Below are positions 7,083 to 16,855 of a stretch of DNA of 64,000 bases, one piece after another. The DNA is from Nitrosovibrio sp. Nv17. Its GTDB lineage: Bacteria > Pseudomonadota > Gammaproteobacteria > Burkholderiales > Nitrosomonadaceae. The DNA is taken from assembly GCF_900119085.1 (NCBI RefSeq), contig NZ_FPIQ01000001.1:1-64000 (forward strand), read 5' to 3'. The notes beneath the pieces are model-generated. The model was given only the letters and a program-made list of their open reading frames with translations. It was not told the DNA's origin and made no database searches. Numbering within the stretch: the first letter of the stretch is position 1; each line of letters opens with the position of its first letter. The position numbers and the translations under genes were made by a program.

Positions 7083-9740
7083 ATGACTGCCTCGGCTTCC
7101 GCTTCCCACGGTCATATCTACGCTGTTTTCGCACGCTGGACCAGCTTCTGCTATCGGCACGGCGCCTGGGTCCTGCTGGCATCGCTGCTGACCGTGGCGG
7201 CGTGCGGCGTCTACGTCGCGCGCAATCTGGGGATGAATACCGATACCGCGGACATGCTGTCCGAGCACCTGCCGTTCCGCGTCAATCTCAAGCACTACAA
7301 CCAGACCTTCCCTCAGGACATGGATACCCTGCTGGTCGTGCTGGACGCGCCGGCGCCGGAGCAGGCCCATCTGGCGGCGGAGCATCTGGCGGAGCGCCTG
7401 AGAACGGATCCCGGGAATTTCCACGACGTCTATCCGCCGACCGTGAACAGTTTCTTTGCGCGTAACGGCCTGCTCTACCTGAGCGTGCCGGAGCTGGAGC
7501 AGATCACCGACAGCCTGGCCCAGGCGCAGCCGTTGATCGCATACATCGCCACCGATCCCACGCTGCCCGCCTTCGCCTCGGTGCTGACCGGCGCCGTGGA
7601 GGAGCTGGGCAAGGGGCGCAGCCTGGAGCTGCAGCCGGTATTGGCGGCGGTGCAGACGACGCTGGATGCGCGGCTTGCGGGTTCGCCCCGGGTGCTGTCA
7701 TGGCAGGCCCTGTTCCATGGGGGGGAACGGAAGAAGACGTACCAGGAATTGATCGTCATCAAGCCCAGGCTGGACTATAGCCAGATGTTTCCGGCCGAGC
7801 AGTCCATCGCGGCGCTGCATGCGGCGGCAGAGGAGATCGGCATCACGGATGCCGGGCCGGTGCGGATGCGCATCACCGGGGAGGTGGCGCTGGCGGAGGA
7901 GGAGCTCAACAGTTCCTTGCGGGGCATGGAGTCCGCAGGCGTCATCACCTTCCTGCTGGTGGTGATCGTGCTGTACTTTGCGATGCGTACCCCAGGACTG
8001 ATACTCAACGTGCTGCTCTGCCTCGGCATGGGCTTGGTCCTGACCGCTGCCTTTGCCACCGCGGCGGTGGGCCACCTGAACCTGATCTCCATCGCGTTTG
8101 CGGTGCTGTACATAGGCCTGGGGGCGGATTTCGCCATCCATTTCCTGCTCCGGTATCGTGAAATCCTGAAAAACGGCCTGCCGCCGACGGGGGCGGTGTA
8201 CGTATCGGGGGGCGACGCCGGCGCTGCGTTGACCGCATGCACGATCACCAACGCCATCGGCTTCTATGCGTTCATCCCCACCGATTACAGCGGTGTGGCG
8301 GAACTGGGCATCATCTCCGGAACGGGCATGATCATCAGCCTGCTCGTGACCTTGACCCTGGGTCCCGCCCTGCTGCGCTATTCCTCTGGTCGGCTGCCGG
8401 ACATTTCCGGCACGAAGGCTTCCGTCGGGCGCATGCTCGAGTGGTCGCTGAGATGGCATCGTCTGACCTATGCCGTCGCGGCGGCCGCTGCCATTGCAGC
8501 AGTCCTGCTGCTGCCGCAGGTGCGGTTCGACTACAATCTGCTCAACCTGCAGGATCAGACCGGACAGGCGGTCAAGACCTTTCGCGAGCTGCTGGCCGAT
8601 CCGGACCAGTCGCCCTGGCATGCGATGGCACTGGCCAGCGGCAGCGAGGAGACGCAGCGGCTGGCGCAGCGGCTGGCCGAATTGCCCGAAGTGAGCAAGG
8701 TGGTCACGATTCTGGATTTCGTGCCCGCCGAGCAGGAGGTGAAAATGGGACTGATCGAGGATGTGGCGCTGACGATGGGGCCGATCCAGCTGTCCGAAAG
8801 GGTTCGAAGCGAGACAGAGGACGCTTCGCCTCGTCAGCGGCAGGCACTCGAGGAGTTGGCGGCTGCGCTGGATCGATTCGTGGCCGGGCACGCCGGGCAT
8901 GCCGCGGCGGCAGTGGCGCGGCCGCTCGCCGCCTCTCTCAGGGCACTGTTCGTACGGCTGGACGCGGCATCCGTTCCCGAGAGGCGCAAGCTGCTGGCGG
9001 ACGTCGAGGATGACATGCTGATGACGCTGCCGAATGCCCTGCGCAGCCTGCGCGCGGCGATGGAAGCGGCTCCGTTCGAGGAGCAGGATCTGCCCGAGGC
9101 GCTGAGCCGGCGCTGGCGCAGCCCGACGGGGGAGTACCGGCTGGCGGTGTATCCGGCGGAGAATCTCGACGACAACACGGCGTTGCGGCATTTCGTGCGG
9201 GCAGTGCTGGAGGTGGCGCCCAACGCGACCGGCGCACCCATGATCGGCCTGGAAGCGGGCGAGGCGGTCGTCCAGGCGTTCATCCACGCATTCCTGCTGG
9301 CGCTGCTGGGGATCATCGTGGCGCTGCTGATCATATTGCGCAGCGTGAAGTATACGCTGCTGGTGCTGATTCCTCTCCTGCTGTCCAGCCTGTTCACTGC
9401 TGCGTTCACCATCCTGCTGAACGTCCCGTTCAATTTTGCCAACATCATTGCGCTGCCGTTGCTGCTCGGCCTCGGCATCGACAGCAGCCTGCACATGGTG
9501 CACAGGAGCCTGAACAACGAGATGGTGAGCGAGATGCTGATCCACACGAGTACCGCGCGCGCCATTTTCTACAGTGCCCTCACCGCACTCGTGGATTTCG
9601 CCAGTCTGATGTTCTCGGCCCACGATGGCACCGCCAGCATCGGCATCATGCTGACGGTGGGCCTGGCCTTCACGCTGATCTGCACGCTCGTGATCCTGCC
9701 GGCGATCCTGCGGGCGCCCGCTCGAAGGGCGGGTGCATGA
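7083..9740 (+). CDS. hpnN: HpnN, hopanoid-associated RND/MMPL transporter
   Basis: An 885-residue inner-membrane protein of the MMPL/RND superfamily implicated in moving hopanoids to the outer membrane. It has the two-fold RND layout: a first membrane helix (WVLLASLLTVAACGVYVA), a large periplasmic loop, and a group of helices around residues 275-460 including the GLGADFAIHFLLRY segment. A second loop follows, then a C-terminal helix set with GLGIDSSLHMVHRS. The paired G-L-G-x-D sequences in helix 4 of each half are the proton-relay region of this family. GAAGG directly abuts the start codon, so initiation context is unusual. It lies between hpnM and the cyclase gene. Confidence 0.88.
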   Translation: MTASASASHGHIYAVFARWTSFCYRHGAWVLLASLLTVAACGVYVARNLGMNTDTADMLSEHLPFRVNLKHYNQTFPQDMDTLLVVLDAPAPEQAHLAAEHLAERLRTDPGNFHDVYPPTVNSFFARNGLLYLSVPELEQITDSLAQAQPLIAYIATDPTLPAFASVLTGAVEELGKGRSLELQPVLAAVQTTLDARLAGSPRVLSWQALFHGGERKKTYQELIVIKPRLDYSQMFPAEQSIAALHAAAEEIGITDAGPVRMRITGEVALAEEELNSSLRGMESAGVITFLLVVIVLYFAMRTPGLILNVLLCLGMGLVLTAAFATAAVGHLNLISIAFAVLYIGLGADFAIHFLLRYREILKNGLPPTGAVYVSGGDAGAALTACTITNAIGFYAFIPTDYSGVAELGIISGTGMIISLLVTLTLGPALLRYSSGRLPDISGTKASVGRMLEWSLRWHRLTYAVAAAAAIAAVLLLPQVRFDYNLLNLQDQTGQAVKTFRELLADPDQSPWHAMALASGSEETQRLAQRLAELPEVSKVVTILDFVPAEQEVKMGLIEDVALTMGPIQLSERVRSETEDASPRQRQALEELAAALDRFVAGHAGHAAAAVARPLAASLRALFVRLDAASVPERRKLLADVEDDMLMTLPNALRSLRAAMEAAPFEEQDLPEALSRRWRSPTGEYRLAVYPAENLDDNTALRHFVRAVLEVAPNATGAPMIGLEAGEAVVQAFIHAFLLALLGIIVALLIILRSVKYTLLVLIPLLLSSLFTAAFTILLNVPFNFANIIALPLLLGLGIDSSLHMVHRSLNNEMVSEMLIHTSTARAIFYSALTALVDFASLMFSAHDGTASIGIMLTVGLAFTLICTLVILPAILRAPARRAGA

Positions 9741-9805
9741 GTCCTCACCCACGCGCACGCAAGGATACGCGTGCCAAGTCGTACACTTTTTGGACGATTA
9801 TTGTT

Positions 9806-9811
9806 TATACT
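9806..9811 (+). promoter_or_regulatory. Possible -10 element ahead of the squalene-hopene cyclase gene
   Basis: TATACT at 9806-9811 lies in the 180-base gap between hpnN and the cyclase gene, with the weak -35 match TACACT 18 bases upstream. The gap could also be transcribed from upstream. Confidence 0.25.
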
Positions 9812-9920
9812 TCATCCCGTTGGAGGATGCTGCGTATGCAGGACTGTCACATATGGGAATGCATGACGTGAAAAGACAGCTTCCATGCCGCCAGGGATGG
9901 AATGAGAGAGGTGGGAGGGT

Positions 9921-11858
9921 ATGAAAAGACTGGAACGTACTGCGAGATTGCCTTTGCAGGATGAGTCGCCGACTCCGGGGGCGCTGGAGGATGGGCTGGC
10001 AGCGGCGCGCGAGGCGATGCTCGCCCTGCAGAAGGAGGATGGCCACTGGTGTTTTCCGCTGGAGGCGGACTGTACGATTCCAGCGGAGTACATCCTCATG
10101 ATGCACTTCATGGATGACATAGACGAGGCGCTGGAGATCAGGCTGGCCCGGTTCATTCGTGAGAAGCAGGTGCCTGCGCATGACGGCTGGCCACTGTACC
10201 ATGGCGGCGACATCGACCTGAGCTGCACGATCAAGGCCTACTATGCCCTCAAGCTCGTGGGCGATTCACCCGACGCCGCGCACATGACGCGTGCGCGCAA
10301 GGCCATCCTGACGCATGGTGGCGCCGCGCGCGCCAATGTGTTCACACGAATGCTGCTTGCGATGTACAGGCAGATTCCCTGGCGCGGCGTTCCTTTCGTG
10401 CCGGTGGAGATCATTCTCTTTCCGCGCTGGTTTTTCTTCCACCTGAGCAAGGTGGCCTACTGGTCGCGTACCGTGACCATTCCGCTGTCCATCCTCTGCA
10501 GCCTGAAGGCGCGTGCGGCGAACCCGCGCAATGTCGATATCCGGGAGTTGTTCACGGTGCCTCCGGAGAATGAGCGGGGCTATTTCCCGGTGCGTACCCG
10601 GCTGAACCGGATATTTCTTTGGGCGGAGCGCCTCGCCTCGCCGCTCGAACCGTTCATTCCGTCTTTCCTGCGCCGCTTCGCGCTGAAGCGCGCCGAATCC
10701 TGGATCATCGAACGGCTCAATGGCGAATGCGGCCTCGGGGCCATCTTCCCGGCGATGGTCAACGCCAACGAGGCGTTGGCCCTGCTGGGGTATCCCTACG
10801 AGCATCCCTATCGCGAGCAGTGCCGCAGCGCGCTCCGGGGGCTGCTGGTGGAGGAGGGCGAACGCGCGTGGTGCCAGCCGTGCACGTCGCCCGTATGGGA
10901 CACCGTGCTGACGGGTCTTGCCCTGCAGGAGGGCGGAAAGGTGGATGAGAAGCCGGTGCGCCGGGCCCTGGACTGGCTGATTCCCAACCAGATACTGGAT
11001 GCGCCCGCCGACTGGCAGGTGGAGCATCCCGATCTGCCAGGAGGCGGCTGGGCATTTCAATATGCCAATCCCCACTATCCGGATCTGGATGATACCGCTG
11101 CGGTTGCATGGGCCCTGCACCAGGCGGATCCGCAGGCCTATCGCGACAGTATCGTCCGCGCGGCGAACTGGCTTGCCGGCATGCAGTCTCGCAACGGCGG
11201 GTTCGCGGCATTCGACAGCGACAATACCTACTATTACCTGAACGAAATCCCGTTTGCCGACCATGGCGCCCTGCTCGATCCGCCTACCAGCGACGTGACG
11301 GCCCGATGCACCGGTTTTCTGGCGCTGCATGGCGATCCGAGCCACAGGGAAGCGGTGGAACGCGGCCTGGCCTACCTGTTCCGCGAGCAGGAGTCCAGCG
11401 GCGCGTGGTTCGGGCGCTGGGGGAGCAACTATATCTATGGTACCTGGTCGGTGCTGGAGGCCTGCCGGCTGGCACGCGTGGATACTGATCACCTCGCCGT
11501 GCGCCGTGCAGTGCAGTGGCTGAAGTCGGTGCAGCGCGACGACGGGGGCTGGGGAGAAGGCAACGATACCTATGCCGATCCGAGACTGGCGGGACGTTTC
11601 GAAACCAGCACGTCCTTCCAGACGGCATGGGCGGTGCTCGGCCTGATGGCTGCGGGTGAAGGCGAGAGCCATGAGGTATCGCGGGGGATCGCGTATCTGC
11701 TGGACACCCAGTCCGACGACGGGTTGTGGCATGAGCCGTGGTTCACCGCCCCGGGTTTTCCCAGGGTTTTCTACCTCAAGTATCATGGGTACACGAGCTA
11801 TTTCCCGCTCTGGGCACTGGTCCGGTATCACGCGCTGACGCGGATCCGCTCCACGTGA
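9921..11858 (+). CDS. shc: Squalene-hopene cyclase
   Basis: Cyclises squalene to hopene or hopanol, the core reaction of hopanoid synthesis; the enzyme is a monotopic inner-membrane protein. The 645-residue length is normal. The catalytic acid motif DLDDTA is at residues 388-393, and several QW motifs are visible, including QKEDGHW near the N-terminus and QESSGAWFGRWG and QRDDGGWGEG in the C-terminal barrel. The stop overlaps the GTG start of hpnG as GTGA, which implies translational coupling. Squalene synthesis genes (hpnCDE) are not in the window. Confidence 0.96.
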   Translation: MKRLERTARLPLQDESPTPGALEDGLAAAREAMLALQKEDGHWCFPLEADCTIPAEYILMMHFMDDIDEALEIRLARFIREKQVPAHDGWPLYHGGDIDLSCTIKAYYALKLVGDSPDAAHMTRARKAILTHGGAARANVFTRMLLAMYRQIPWRGVPFVPVEIILFPRWFFFHLSKVAYWSRTVTIPLSILCSLKARAANPRNVDIRELFTVPPENERGYFPVRTRLNRIFLWAERLASPLEPFIPSFLRRFALKRAESWIIERLNGECGLGAIFPAMVNANEALALLGYPYEHPYREQCRSALRGLLVEEGERAWCQPCTSPVWDTVLTGLALQEGGKVDEKPVRRALDWLIPNQILDAPADWQVEHPDLPGGGWAFQYANPHYPDLDDTAAVAWALHQADPQAYRDSIVRAANWLAGMQSRNGGFAAFDSDNTYYYLNEIPFADHGALLDPPTSDVTARCTGFLALHGDPSHREAVERGLAYLFREQESSGAWFGRWGSNYIYGTWSVLEACRLARVDTDHLAVRRAVQWLKSVQRDDGGWGEGNDTYADPRLAGRFETSTSFQTAWAVLGLMAAGEGESHEVSRGIAYLLDTQSDDGLWHEPWFTAPGFPRVFYLKYHGYTSYFPLWALVRYHALTRIRST

Positions 11859-12562
11859 CGGGCGTGGGCATCGTGACCGCGATGCGAATGGAAGCACGGT
11901 GCGTCACTTCGCGGCGCCTGCCCTTCAACAGCCGGGTCAGCCTGGGACCCGGCGCGGCGATATGGCTTTGCGGAATCGGCGCGGAGGCGGCGCGTGAGGC
12001 GGCAGAGGGACTGCACGCCGGAGGCGCCTCCGCCCTGGTGAGCTTCGGGTTTGCCGGAGCGCTGGATTCCAGCTTGCGACCGGGGGACCTGATGTTGCCG
12101 GATTCGGTTTCCGCCGATCGCTTGCTCCCGATCGATACCGAGTGGCGCAGCCGGGTGCGGGAACTGCTTTCGGCGCGCGTGCGGATAGCGGGCGGGATAC
12201 TGGCGGCAAGTCCGCACATGCTGGCTTCGGCTGCGGCCAAGCGTGAACTGGCGCAGTCCGCAGGGGCACGTGCGGTGGACATGGAGAGCGGCGCCGTGGC
12301 GGAAGTCGCCTTCCGCACCGGAACGGCGTTCCTGGCGGTGCGCGCGATATCGGATCCGGTGGAGTGCTCGCCTCCCGCGGCGCTGCTCGGAGCGCTGCGC
12401 CGCGACGGCAGCCCCGATCCGGTGCGCCTGGCGATGCTGCTGCTGCGGGGTCGTGTGGCAATCGGCACGCTGCTGCGCCTGGGGGCGGATTCCCGCGCCG
12501 CATGCGCCACGCTGGCGGCGGTGTCGCGCCATGCCGGCAGGGAATTGGGGTTCGCCGGGTAG
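11855..12562 (+). CDS. hpnG: HpnG, hopanoid-associated nucleoside phosphorylase
   Basis: Member of the purine/uridine phosphorylase superfamily that removes adenine from adenosylhopane to give ribosylhopane, the step after HpnH. The 235-residue protein contains the nucleoside-binding signature VSFGFAGALD and the late motif VDMESGAVAEVA with the catalytic-region Met-Glu. This is the usual arrangement in MTA/SAH-nucleosidase-like folds. GTG 11855 overlaps the cyclase stop. The frame is open further upstream inside the cyclase gene, but that part is not phosphorylase-like. Confidence 0.87.
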   Translation: MTGVGIVTAMRMEARCVTSRRLPFNSRVSLGPGAAIWLCGIGAEAAREAAEGLHAGGASALVSFGFAGALDSSLRPGDLMLPDSVSADRLLPIDTEWRSRVRELLSARVRIAGGILAASPHMLASAAAKRELAQSAGARAVDMESGAVAEVAFRTGTAFLAVRAISDPVECSPPAALLGALRRDGSPDPVRLAMLLLRGRVAIGTLLRLGADSRAACATLAAVSRHAGRELGFAG

Positions 12563-12624
12563 TGCCGGATGAACGTTTCCCGGCCACCGGATCGGCCGCG
12601 GATAAAATAAAATTTTCGCGTTAC

Positions 12625-12654
12625 TTGAGAATTCGCGTCGTTAAAGAGTAAAAT
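12625..12654 (+). promoter_or_regulatory. Sigma-70 promoter of rpsO
   Basis: TTGAGA (12625-12630) and TAAAAT (12649-12654) with an 18-base spacer lie in an AT-rich stretch 38 bases before the rpsO start. They match consensus well. Confidence 0.65.
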
Positions 12655-12691
12655 ACCGGCCTTTCGTATCAGGCATTTAATGGAGACGCAC

Positions 12692-12961
12692 ATGCCAATC
12701 ACAACCGATCGGAAAGCACAGGTCGTGCGCGACTACCAGCGCGCGGCTGGCGATACCGGTTCCCCCGAGGTACAGGTGGCGTTGCTGACCACCCGTATCA
12801 ATGATCTGGCGACCCATTTCAAGGCGCACGTCAAGGATCATCATTCCCGCCGGGGCCTGTTGCGGATGGTCAGCCGTCGTCGCAAGCTGCTCGACTACCT
12901 CAAGCGTAACAGCATGGACAGCTATCGGGTACTGATCGAGCGCCTCGGTCTGCGCAAGTGA
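12692..12961 (+). CDS. rpsO: 30S ribosomal protein S15
   Basis: Binds the central domain of 16S rRNA and nucleates platform assembly. The 89-residue length from ATG 12692 equals that of Escherichia coli S15. Typical segments are [36 protein letters not shown] and [17 protein letters not shown] at 12682-12686 gives the proper spacing for this ATG, so the in-frame ATG at 12680 is rejected. The rpsO-pnp order is conserved in proteobacteria. Confidence 0.97.
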   Translation: MPITTDRKAQVVRDYQRAAGDTGSPEVQVALLTTRINDLATHFKAHVKDHHSRRGLLRMVSRRRKLLDYLKRNSMDSYRVLIERLGLRK

Positions 12962-13099
12962 CCGCCCGATTCCGTCCAGGGATGGCTCGGCGCAGCATGT
13001 AAGAGAAGAGCGCAAGGCGGTTCTTTCCGGCGTGCCGATGCGGTTCCCGATGATGGGCACGGACAACGCAATCTTTGTATAAATAAAGGGCAGTCAATT

Positions 13100-15220
13100 T
13101 TGAAACCAATCAAGAAGAGCATTTCCTACGGGCGCCATCGACTGACCCTGGAGACAGGCGAAATCGCAAGGCAGGCGCATGGTGCAGTCATGGTTTCCCT
13201 GGAAGATACCGTGGTGCTCGTTACCGTGGTGGGTGCGAGGAATGCCAAGCAAGGCCAGGATTTTTTCCCACTGACGGTGGACTACCAGGAGCGGAGCTAT
13301 GCCGCCGGCAGGATTCCCGGAAGTTTCTTCAAGCGCGAGGGACGCCCTTCCGAGAAGGAGATTCTGACTTCCCGTCTGATCGATCGGCCCATACGGCCGC
13401 TGTTTCCGGAGCGCTTCTACAATGAGGTGCAGATCGTTGCCACCGTCCTGTCCTCCGACAGCGAGATCGACGCGGATATTCCCGCCATGATAGGCGCTTC
13501 GGCCGCGCTGGCGCTTTCGGGCATTCCCTTCGACGGTCCCATCGGCGCTGCGCGGGTCGGTTATCTGAACGGCGAGTATGTGCTCAATCCGACCACGACC
13601 GAATTGAAGCAGACCGAATTGAATCTCGTGGTCGCGGGTACGCAGCAGGCCGTGCTGATGGTGGAATCCGAGGCCCTGGAATTATCCGAGGAGGTCATGC
13701 TGGGTGCGGTCATGCATGGCCACCAGCAGATGCAGACCGTGATCGACGCCATCAATGAACTTGCCGATGAAGCGGGGGCCGCTGCGTGGGACTGGGCACC
13801 CGCGGAAACGGACGGTGCGCTCGCCGAGAGAATTGCCGGCCTGGCCGAGGCCGATCTGCGTCATGCGTTCCAGTTGAAGCAGAAACAGGCGCGATCCGAG
13901 GCGATAGATGATGTCTGGAAGAAGGTTTTTGCCGAAGTCGGGGTCGATACCGAAGGCGGGCCGGACGGTCAGCGCGTCAAGGAGATCTGCTTCGCCCTCG
14001 AATCGAGGATCGTGCGCTCCCAGATTCTCGATGGCGAGCCGCGCATAGATGGTCGCAACACGCGCACCGTCCGTCCCATCACGATCCGCAGCGGGCTGCT
14101 GCCGCGCACGCATGGTTCCGCACTGTTCACTCGCGGGGAAACCCAGGCGCTGGTGATCGCGACGCTGGGAACGGGGCGCGACGAGCAGAAGATCGATGCG
14201 CTCCAGGGGGACTACTCCGAGCGTTTCATGCTCCACTACAACATGCCCCCCTACGCCACCGGGGAGACCGGTCGCGTGGGCACCCCCAAGCGCCGCGAGA
14301 TCGGGCATGGCCGCCTGGCCAAGAGGGCCCTGGTGGCGGTGCTGCCTTCTGCCGAGGAATTTGGCTATTCGTTGCGGGTCGTGTCGGAAATCACCGAATC
14401 GAACGGTTCGAGTTCCATGGCCTCGGTATGCGGCGGCTGTCTGGCCCTGATGGACGCCGGTGTGCCCCTGAAGGCGCATGTGGCGGGGATCGCCATGGGG
14501 CTCATCAAGGAGGGGAATCGGTTCGCGGTGCTGACGGACATACTCGGGGACGAGGACCACCTGGGCGATATGGATTTCAAGGTGGCGGGCACCGAAAAGG
14601 GCATCACCGCGTTGCAGATGGATATCAAGATACAGGGCATCACCCGCGATATCCTGCACGCCGCCCTGGTGCAGGCGCGAGAAGGCCGCATGCACATCCT
14701 GGAGATCATGAAACAGGCGCTTCCTGCCACGCGCGAGGACATCTCAGAACATGCCCCGCGCATCATCAAGATAAAGATCAATCCGGAAAAGATACGCGAC
14801 GTGATTGGCAAGGGGGGGGCGGTCATCCGTGCGCTGACCGAGGAAACCGGCACCACCATCGACATCACCGACGACGGCACGGTGATGATCGCCTGTATCA
14901 ATGCCGAGGGCGGCGAGCTGGCGAGAAAGCGCATCGAGGACATCACCGCCGAGGTGGAGGTGGGGCGGATCTACGACGGTACCGTCCTGAAGCTGCTGGA
15001 TTTCGGTGCGATCGTGAGCGTTCTCCCGGGCAAGGATGGCCTGCTTCACATTTCCCAGATCGCCAACGAGCGTGTCAACAGCGTTGCCGATTACCTCAAG
15101 GAAGGTCAGGCAGTGCGCGTCAAGGTATTGGAGGCCGACGACAAGGGGCGGCTGCGGCTCAGCATGAAGGCGGTCACCGTGGTGGAGATCGTCGACAGCA
15201 CCGACAGCACGATTTCCTGA
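13100..15220 (+). CDS. pnp: Polynucleotide phosphorylase
   Basis: Phosphorolytic 3'-to-5' exoribonuclease of the RNA degradosome. The 706-residue protein has two RNase PH cores; the second carries [12 protein letters not shown] and the metal-site segment [22 protein letters not shown] domain ([17 protein letters not shown]) and a C-terminal S1 domain ([19 protein letters not shown]) follow. The start appears to be TTG at 13100, preceded by AAGGG at 13086-13090; no ATG or GTG fits the family N-terminus. PNPase is usually autoregulated through its leader, and the 138-base rpsO-pnp gap could hold such a structure, though I did not identify one. Confidence 0.96.
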   Translation: MKPIKKSISYGRHRLTLETGEIARQAHGAVMVSLEDTVVLVTVVGARNAKQGQDFFPLTVDYQERSYAAGRIPGSFFKREGRPSEKEILTSRLIDRPIRPLFPERFYNEVQIVATVLSSDSEIDADIPAMIGASAALALSGIPFDGPIGAARVGYLNGEYVLNPTTTELKQTELNLVVAGTQQAVLMVESEALELSEEVMLGAVMHGHQQMQTVIDAINELADEAGAAAWDWAPAETDGALAERIAGLAEADLRHAFQLKQKQARSEAIDDVWKKVFAEVGVDTEGGPDGQRVKEICFALESRIVRSQILDGEPRIDGRNTRTVRPITIRSGLLPRTHGSALFTRGETQALVIATLGTGRDEQKIDALQGDYSERFMLHYNMPPYATGETGRVGTPKRREIGHGRLAKRALVAVLPSAEEFGYSLRVVSEITESNGSSSMASVCGGCLALMDAGVPLKAHVAGIAMGLIKEGNRFAVLTDILGDEDHLGDMDFKVAGTEKGITALQMDIKIQGITRDILHAALVQAREGRMHILEIMKQALPATREDISEHAPRIIKIKINPEKIRDVIGKGGAVIRALTEETGTTIDITDDGTVMIACINAEGGELARKRIEDITAEVEVGRIYDGTVLKLLDFGAIVSVLPGKDGLLHISQIANERVNSVADYLKEGQAVRVKVLEADDKGRLRLSMKAVTVVEIVDSTDSTIS

Positions 15221-15277
15221 TACCGGAACGCATGTCGCCGCTCTCCTGCGCCTGGCAGGGCGCGGGCCTCAGAAAAC

Positions 15278-15300
15278 GGGGGAGAATCCATTCTCCCTTG
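15278..15300 (+). terminator. Weak hairpin terminator after pnp
   Basis: A 7-base-pair stem, GGGAGAA (15280-15286) and TTCTCCC (15291-15297), has a TCCA loop and is followed by only TTG. It lies 60 bases after the pnp stop. The short T run makes termination efficiency doubtful. Confidence 0.45.
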
Positions 15301-15366
15301 TGACCGGGAGAGCCGCTGCGGTCGGGAAACGTGCCGATGCGCCAGCGATGGCCAAGACATCCTCTT

Positions 15367-15789
15367 CTACTTGGCGACCTGTCTTTCCCTGATTTCGTCC
15401 AGCGTCTTGCAATCTATGCAGAGTGTGGCGGTGGGGCGGGCCTCCAGGCGTTTGAGGCCGATTTCGATGCCGCAGCTTTCGCAGTAGCCATAATCTCCGG
15501 TATCTATCTTGGCGATGGTTTCCTCGATCTTCTTGATCAATTTGCGTTCGCGATCGCGATTGCGCAACTCCAATGCCATGTCCGACTCCTGGCTGGCACG
15601 GTCGTTGGGATCGGCAAAAATGGTGGCCTCGTCCTGCATCGTATGAACCGTGCGCTCGATGTCCTGGCCCAATTCGGTCTTGATTCCCTCCAATATGCTA
15701 CGAAAATGCATGAGCTGTCTGGAACTCATGTAGCTTTCCCCCTTTTTCGGCTTGTAGGGGGCCGCTGGTTTACGCAATTCTTGCGGCAT
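15367..15789 (-). CDS. dksA: RNA polymerase-binding transcription factor DksA
   Basis: Binds the secondary channel of RNA polymerase and, with ppGpp, adjusts rRNA and amino-acid promoters. The 140-residue protein has the long coiled-coil region carrying [11 protein letters not shown], whose Asp residues form the acidic coiled-coil tip, and the four-cysteine zinc site CESC...CIDC near the C-terminus. Its length is close to the enterobacterial protein, and it starts at ATG 15789 after AGGGACC. It is monocistronic and convergent with pnp. Confidence 0.96.
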   Translation of the reverse strand: MPQELRKPAAPYKPKKGESYMSSRQLMHFRSILEGIKTELGQDIERTVHTMQDEATIFADPNDRASQESDMALELRNRDRERKLIKKIEETIAKIDTGDYGYCESCGIEIGLKRLEARPTATLCIDCKTLDEIRERQVAK

Positions 15790-16292
15790 GTGAGGTCCCT
15801 TTTATATTCGGTGACGTATCAAGGTTGTGGATGGTGCAGAAAAAGATCATATCCTAAATCGGAGGGGTTGGGCGCAACGGAATCGTTTCTGCCGGAGTGT
15901 GGCCGGGATGCACGACTGAAGCAGCGTGTGCGGACGCCGCGATTCGGCGTCCGGCCGTAGCCTCGCGCTCACCGCGCCAGCGCACCTTCGGGTGCAGGCA
16001 GGCGCCGGCTTGGAATTTTACTGGAATGCCCGCAGGTTTGCAGCAATGAGCCGGGAATCCGCCTCGCCTTCCGGCCGGACTGCCGGGAGCCTGCAGAGGG
16101 GAATGGCAGCCTGTCGCACCTCGCCGGAAACTGTGCTATGTTACCGGCAGGCCATCGCTGGCTTCGACAAGAATGGTCTCGGTGGCTATATGCATGTTCG
16201 CGTGTCGAGTCGTCCCGGAAGGAATAAGGGGGAGATTCCGGCTGGCTTGGGCACCTACACTCATCGGAATTACCCATACAGGAGAAAACGTC
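15790..16292. other. 503-base intergenic region between dksA and the RiPP operon
   Basis: No gene is supported here. On the minus strand TATGAT at 15846-15851 may be the dksA -10 element. Two strong hairpins are visible: CGGACGCCG (15931-15939) with CGGCGTCCG (15945-15953), and GCACC-TTCG-GGTGC (15982-15995). On the plus strand TGCTATGTT (16134-16142) reads as an extended -10 that could drive the RiPP operon with a leader of about 145 bases. AGGAGA at 16280-16285 is the ribosome-binding site of the precursor gene. No clear ECF-sigma promoter was found. Confidence 0.5.
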
Positions 16293-16709
16293 ATGTCCAG
16301 AAAAAAATCCATCCTTTCCGTCGCTGTCGGATCTGCCTTCGTCCTCGGTTTCGGTAACGTGGCCACGGTTTCCGCGGCCGACAACCCTTTTTCGGTGCAG
16401 CCTCTAGAAAAGGGCTACATGGTGGTCGATGCCCATCAATACGGGGAAAAGACCAGCGGGGAAGGCAAGTGTGGCGAGGGGAAATGCGGGGAAGGCAAGT
16501 GTGGCGGCAAGAGCCAGAATGCGTGCGGCGAAGGAAAATGCGGCGCAGCCATGGCGGACGCGAACAATGACGGCAGAATCACCCGAGAGGAGTGGGCTGC
16601 GCATCACGACGCCATGTTCAAGCGCATGGATGCCAACCAGGACGGCTACATCACCAAGGAGGAAGCGAAGAGCAAGGCCAAAGAAGGCAAGTGTGGCGGT
16701 GCCAAGTAG
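16293..16709 (+). CDS. Bufferin/oxazolin-type RiPP precursor with two EF-hand loops
   Basis: A 138-residue secreted peptide precursor. Residues 1-29 form a signal peptide (AFVLGFGNVATVSAA). Six cysteines follow at 60, 65, 70, 78, 83 and 134; five sit in EGKCG motifs (57-61, 62-66, 67-71, 80-84, 131-135) and one in NACGE. EGKCG repeats characterise HvfA/BufA precursors whose cysteines are converted to thiazole- or oxazolone-type copper ligands by a DUF692 enzyme. Two canonical 12-residue EF-hand loops, DANNDGRITREE (89-100) and DANQDGYITKEE (113-124), lie between the main repeat block and the last motif. ATG 16293 follows AGGAGA. The family role is copper binding or buffering in the periplasm; the EF-hand role is unknown. 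Confidence 0.85.
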   Translation: MSRKKSILSVAVGSAFVLGFGNVATVSAADNPFSVQPLEKGYMVVDAHQYGEKTSGEGKCGEGKCGEGKCGGKSQNACGEGKCGAAMADANNDGRITREEWAAHHDAMFKRMDANQDGYITKEEAKSKAKEGKCGGAK

Positions 16710-16855
16710 GCGGCGATAGAGATACCGGCCGTTCGTTCGGCCAGGGGCCGGGGGATGCTGCGTGCATGTGAGCGAACCCGGCTTCTTCCATCGGTTTTCG
16801 GGTTGAGTCCGCATCCTTGCGTCGATGACCCTCGTTCCCCTGCCGTCTCGTCATC

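Noticed and set aside
7698-9758. A 686-codon minus-strand frame opposite hpnN
   Set aside because: Its composition (His/Gln/Arg-rich) is that of an antisense frame of a high-GC gene, and hpnN on the other strand is clearly real.
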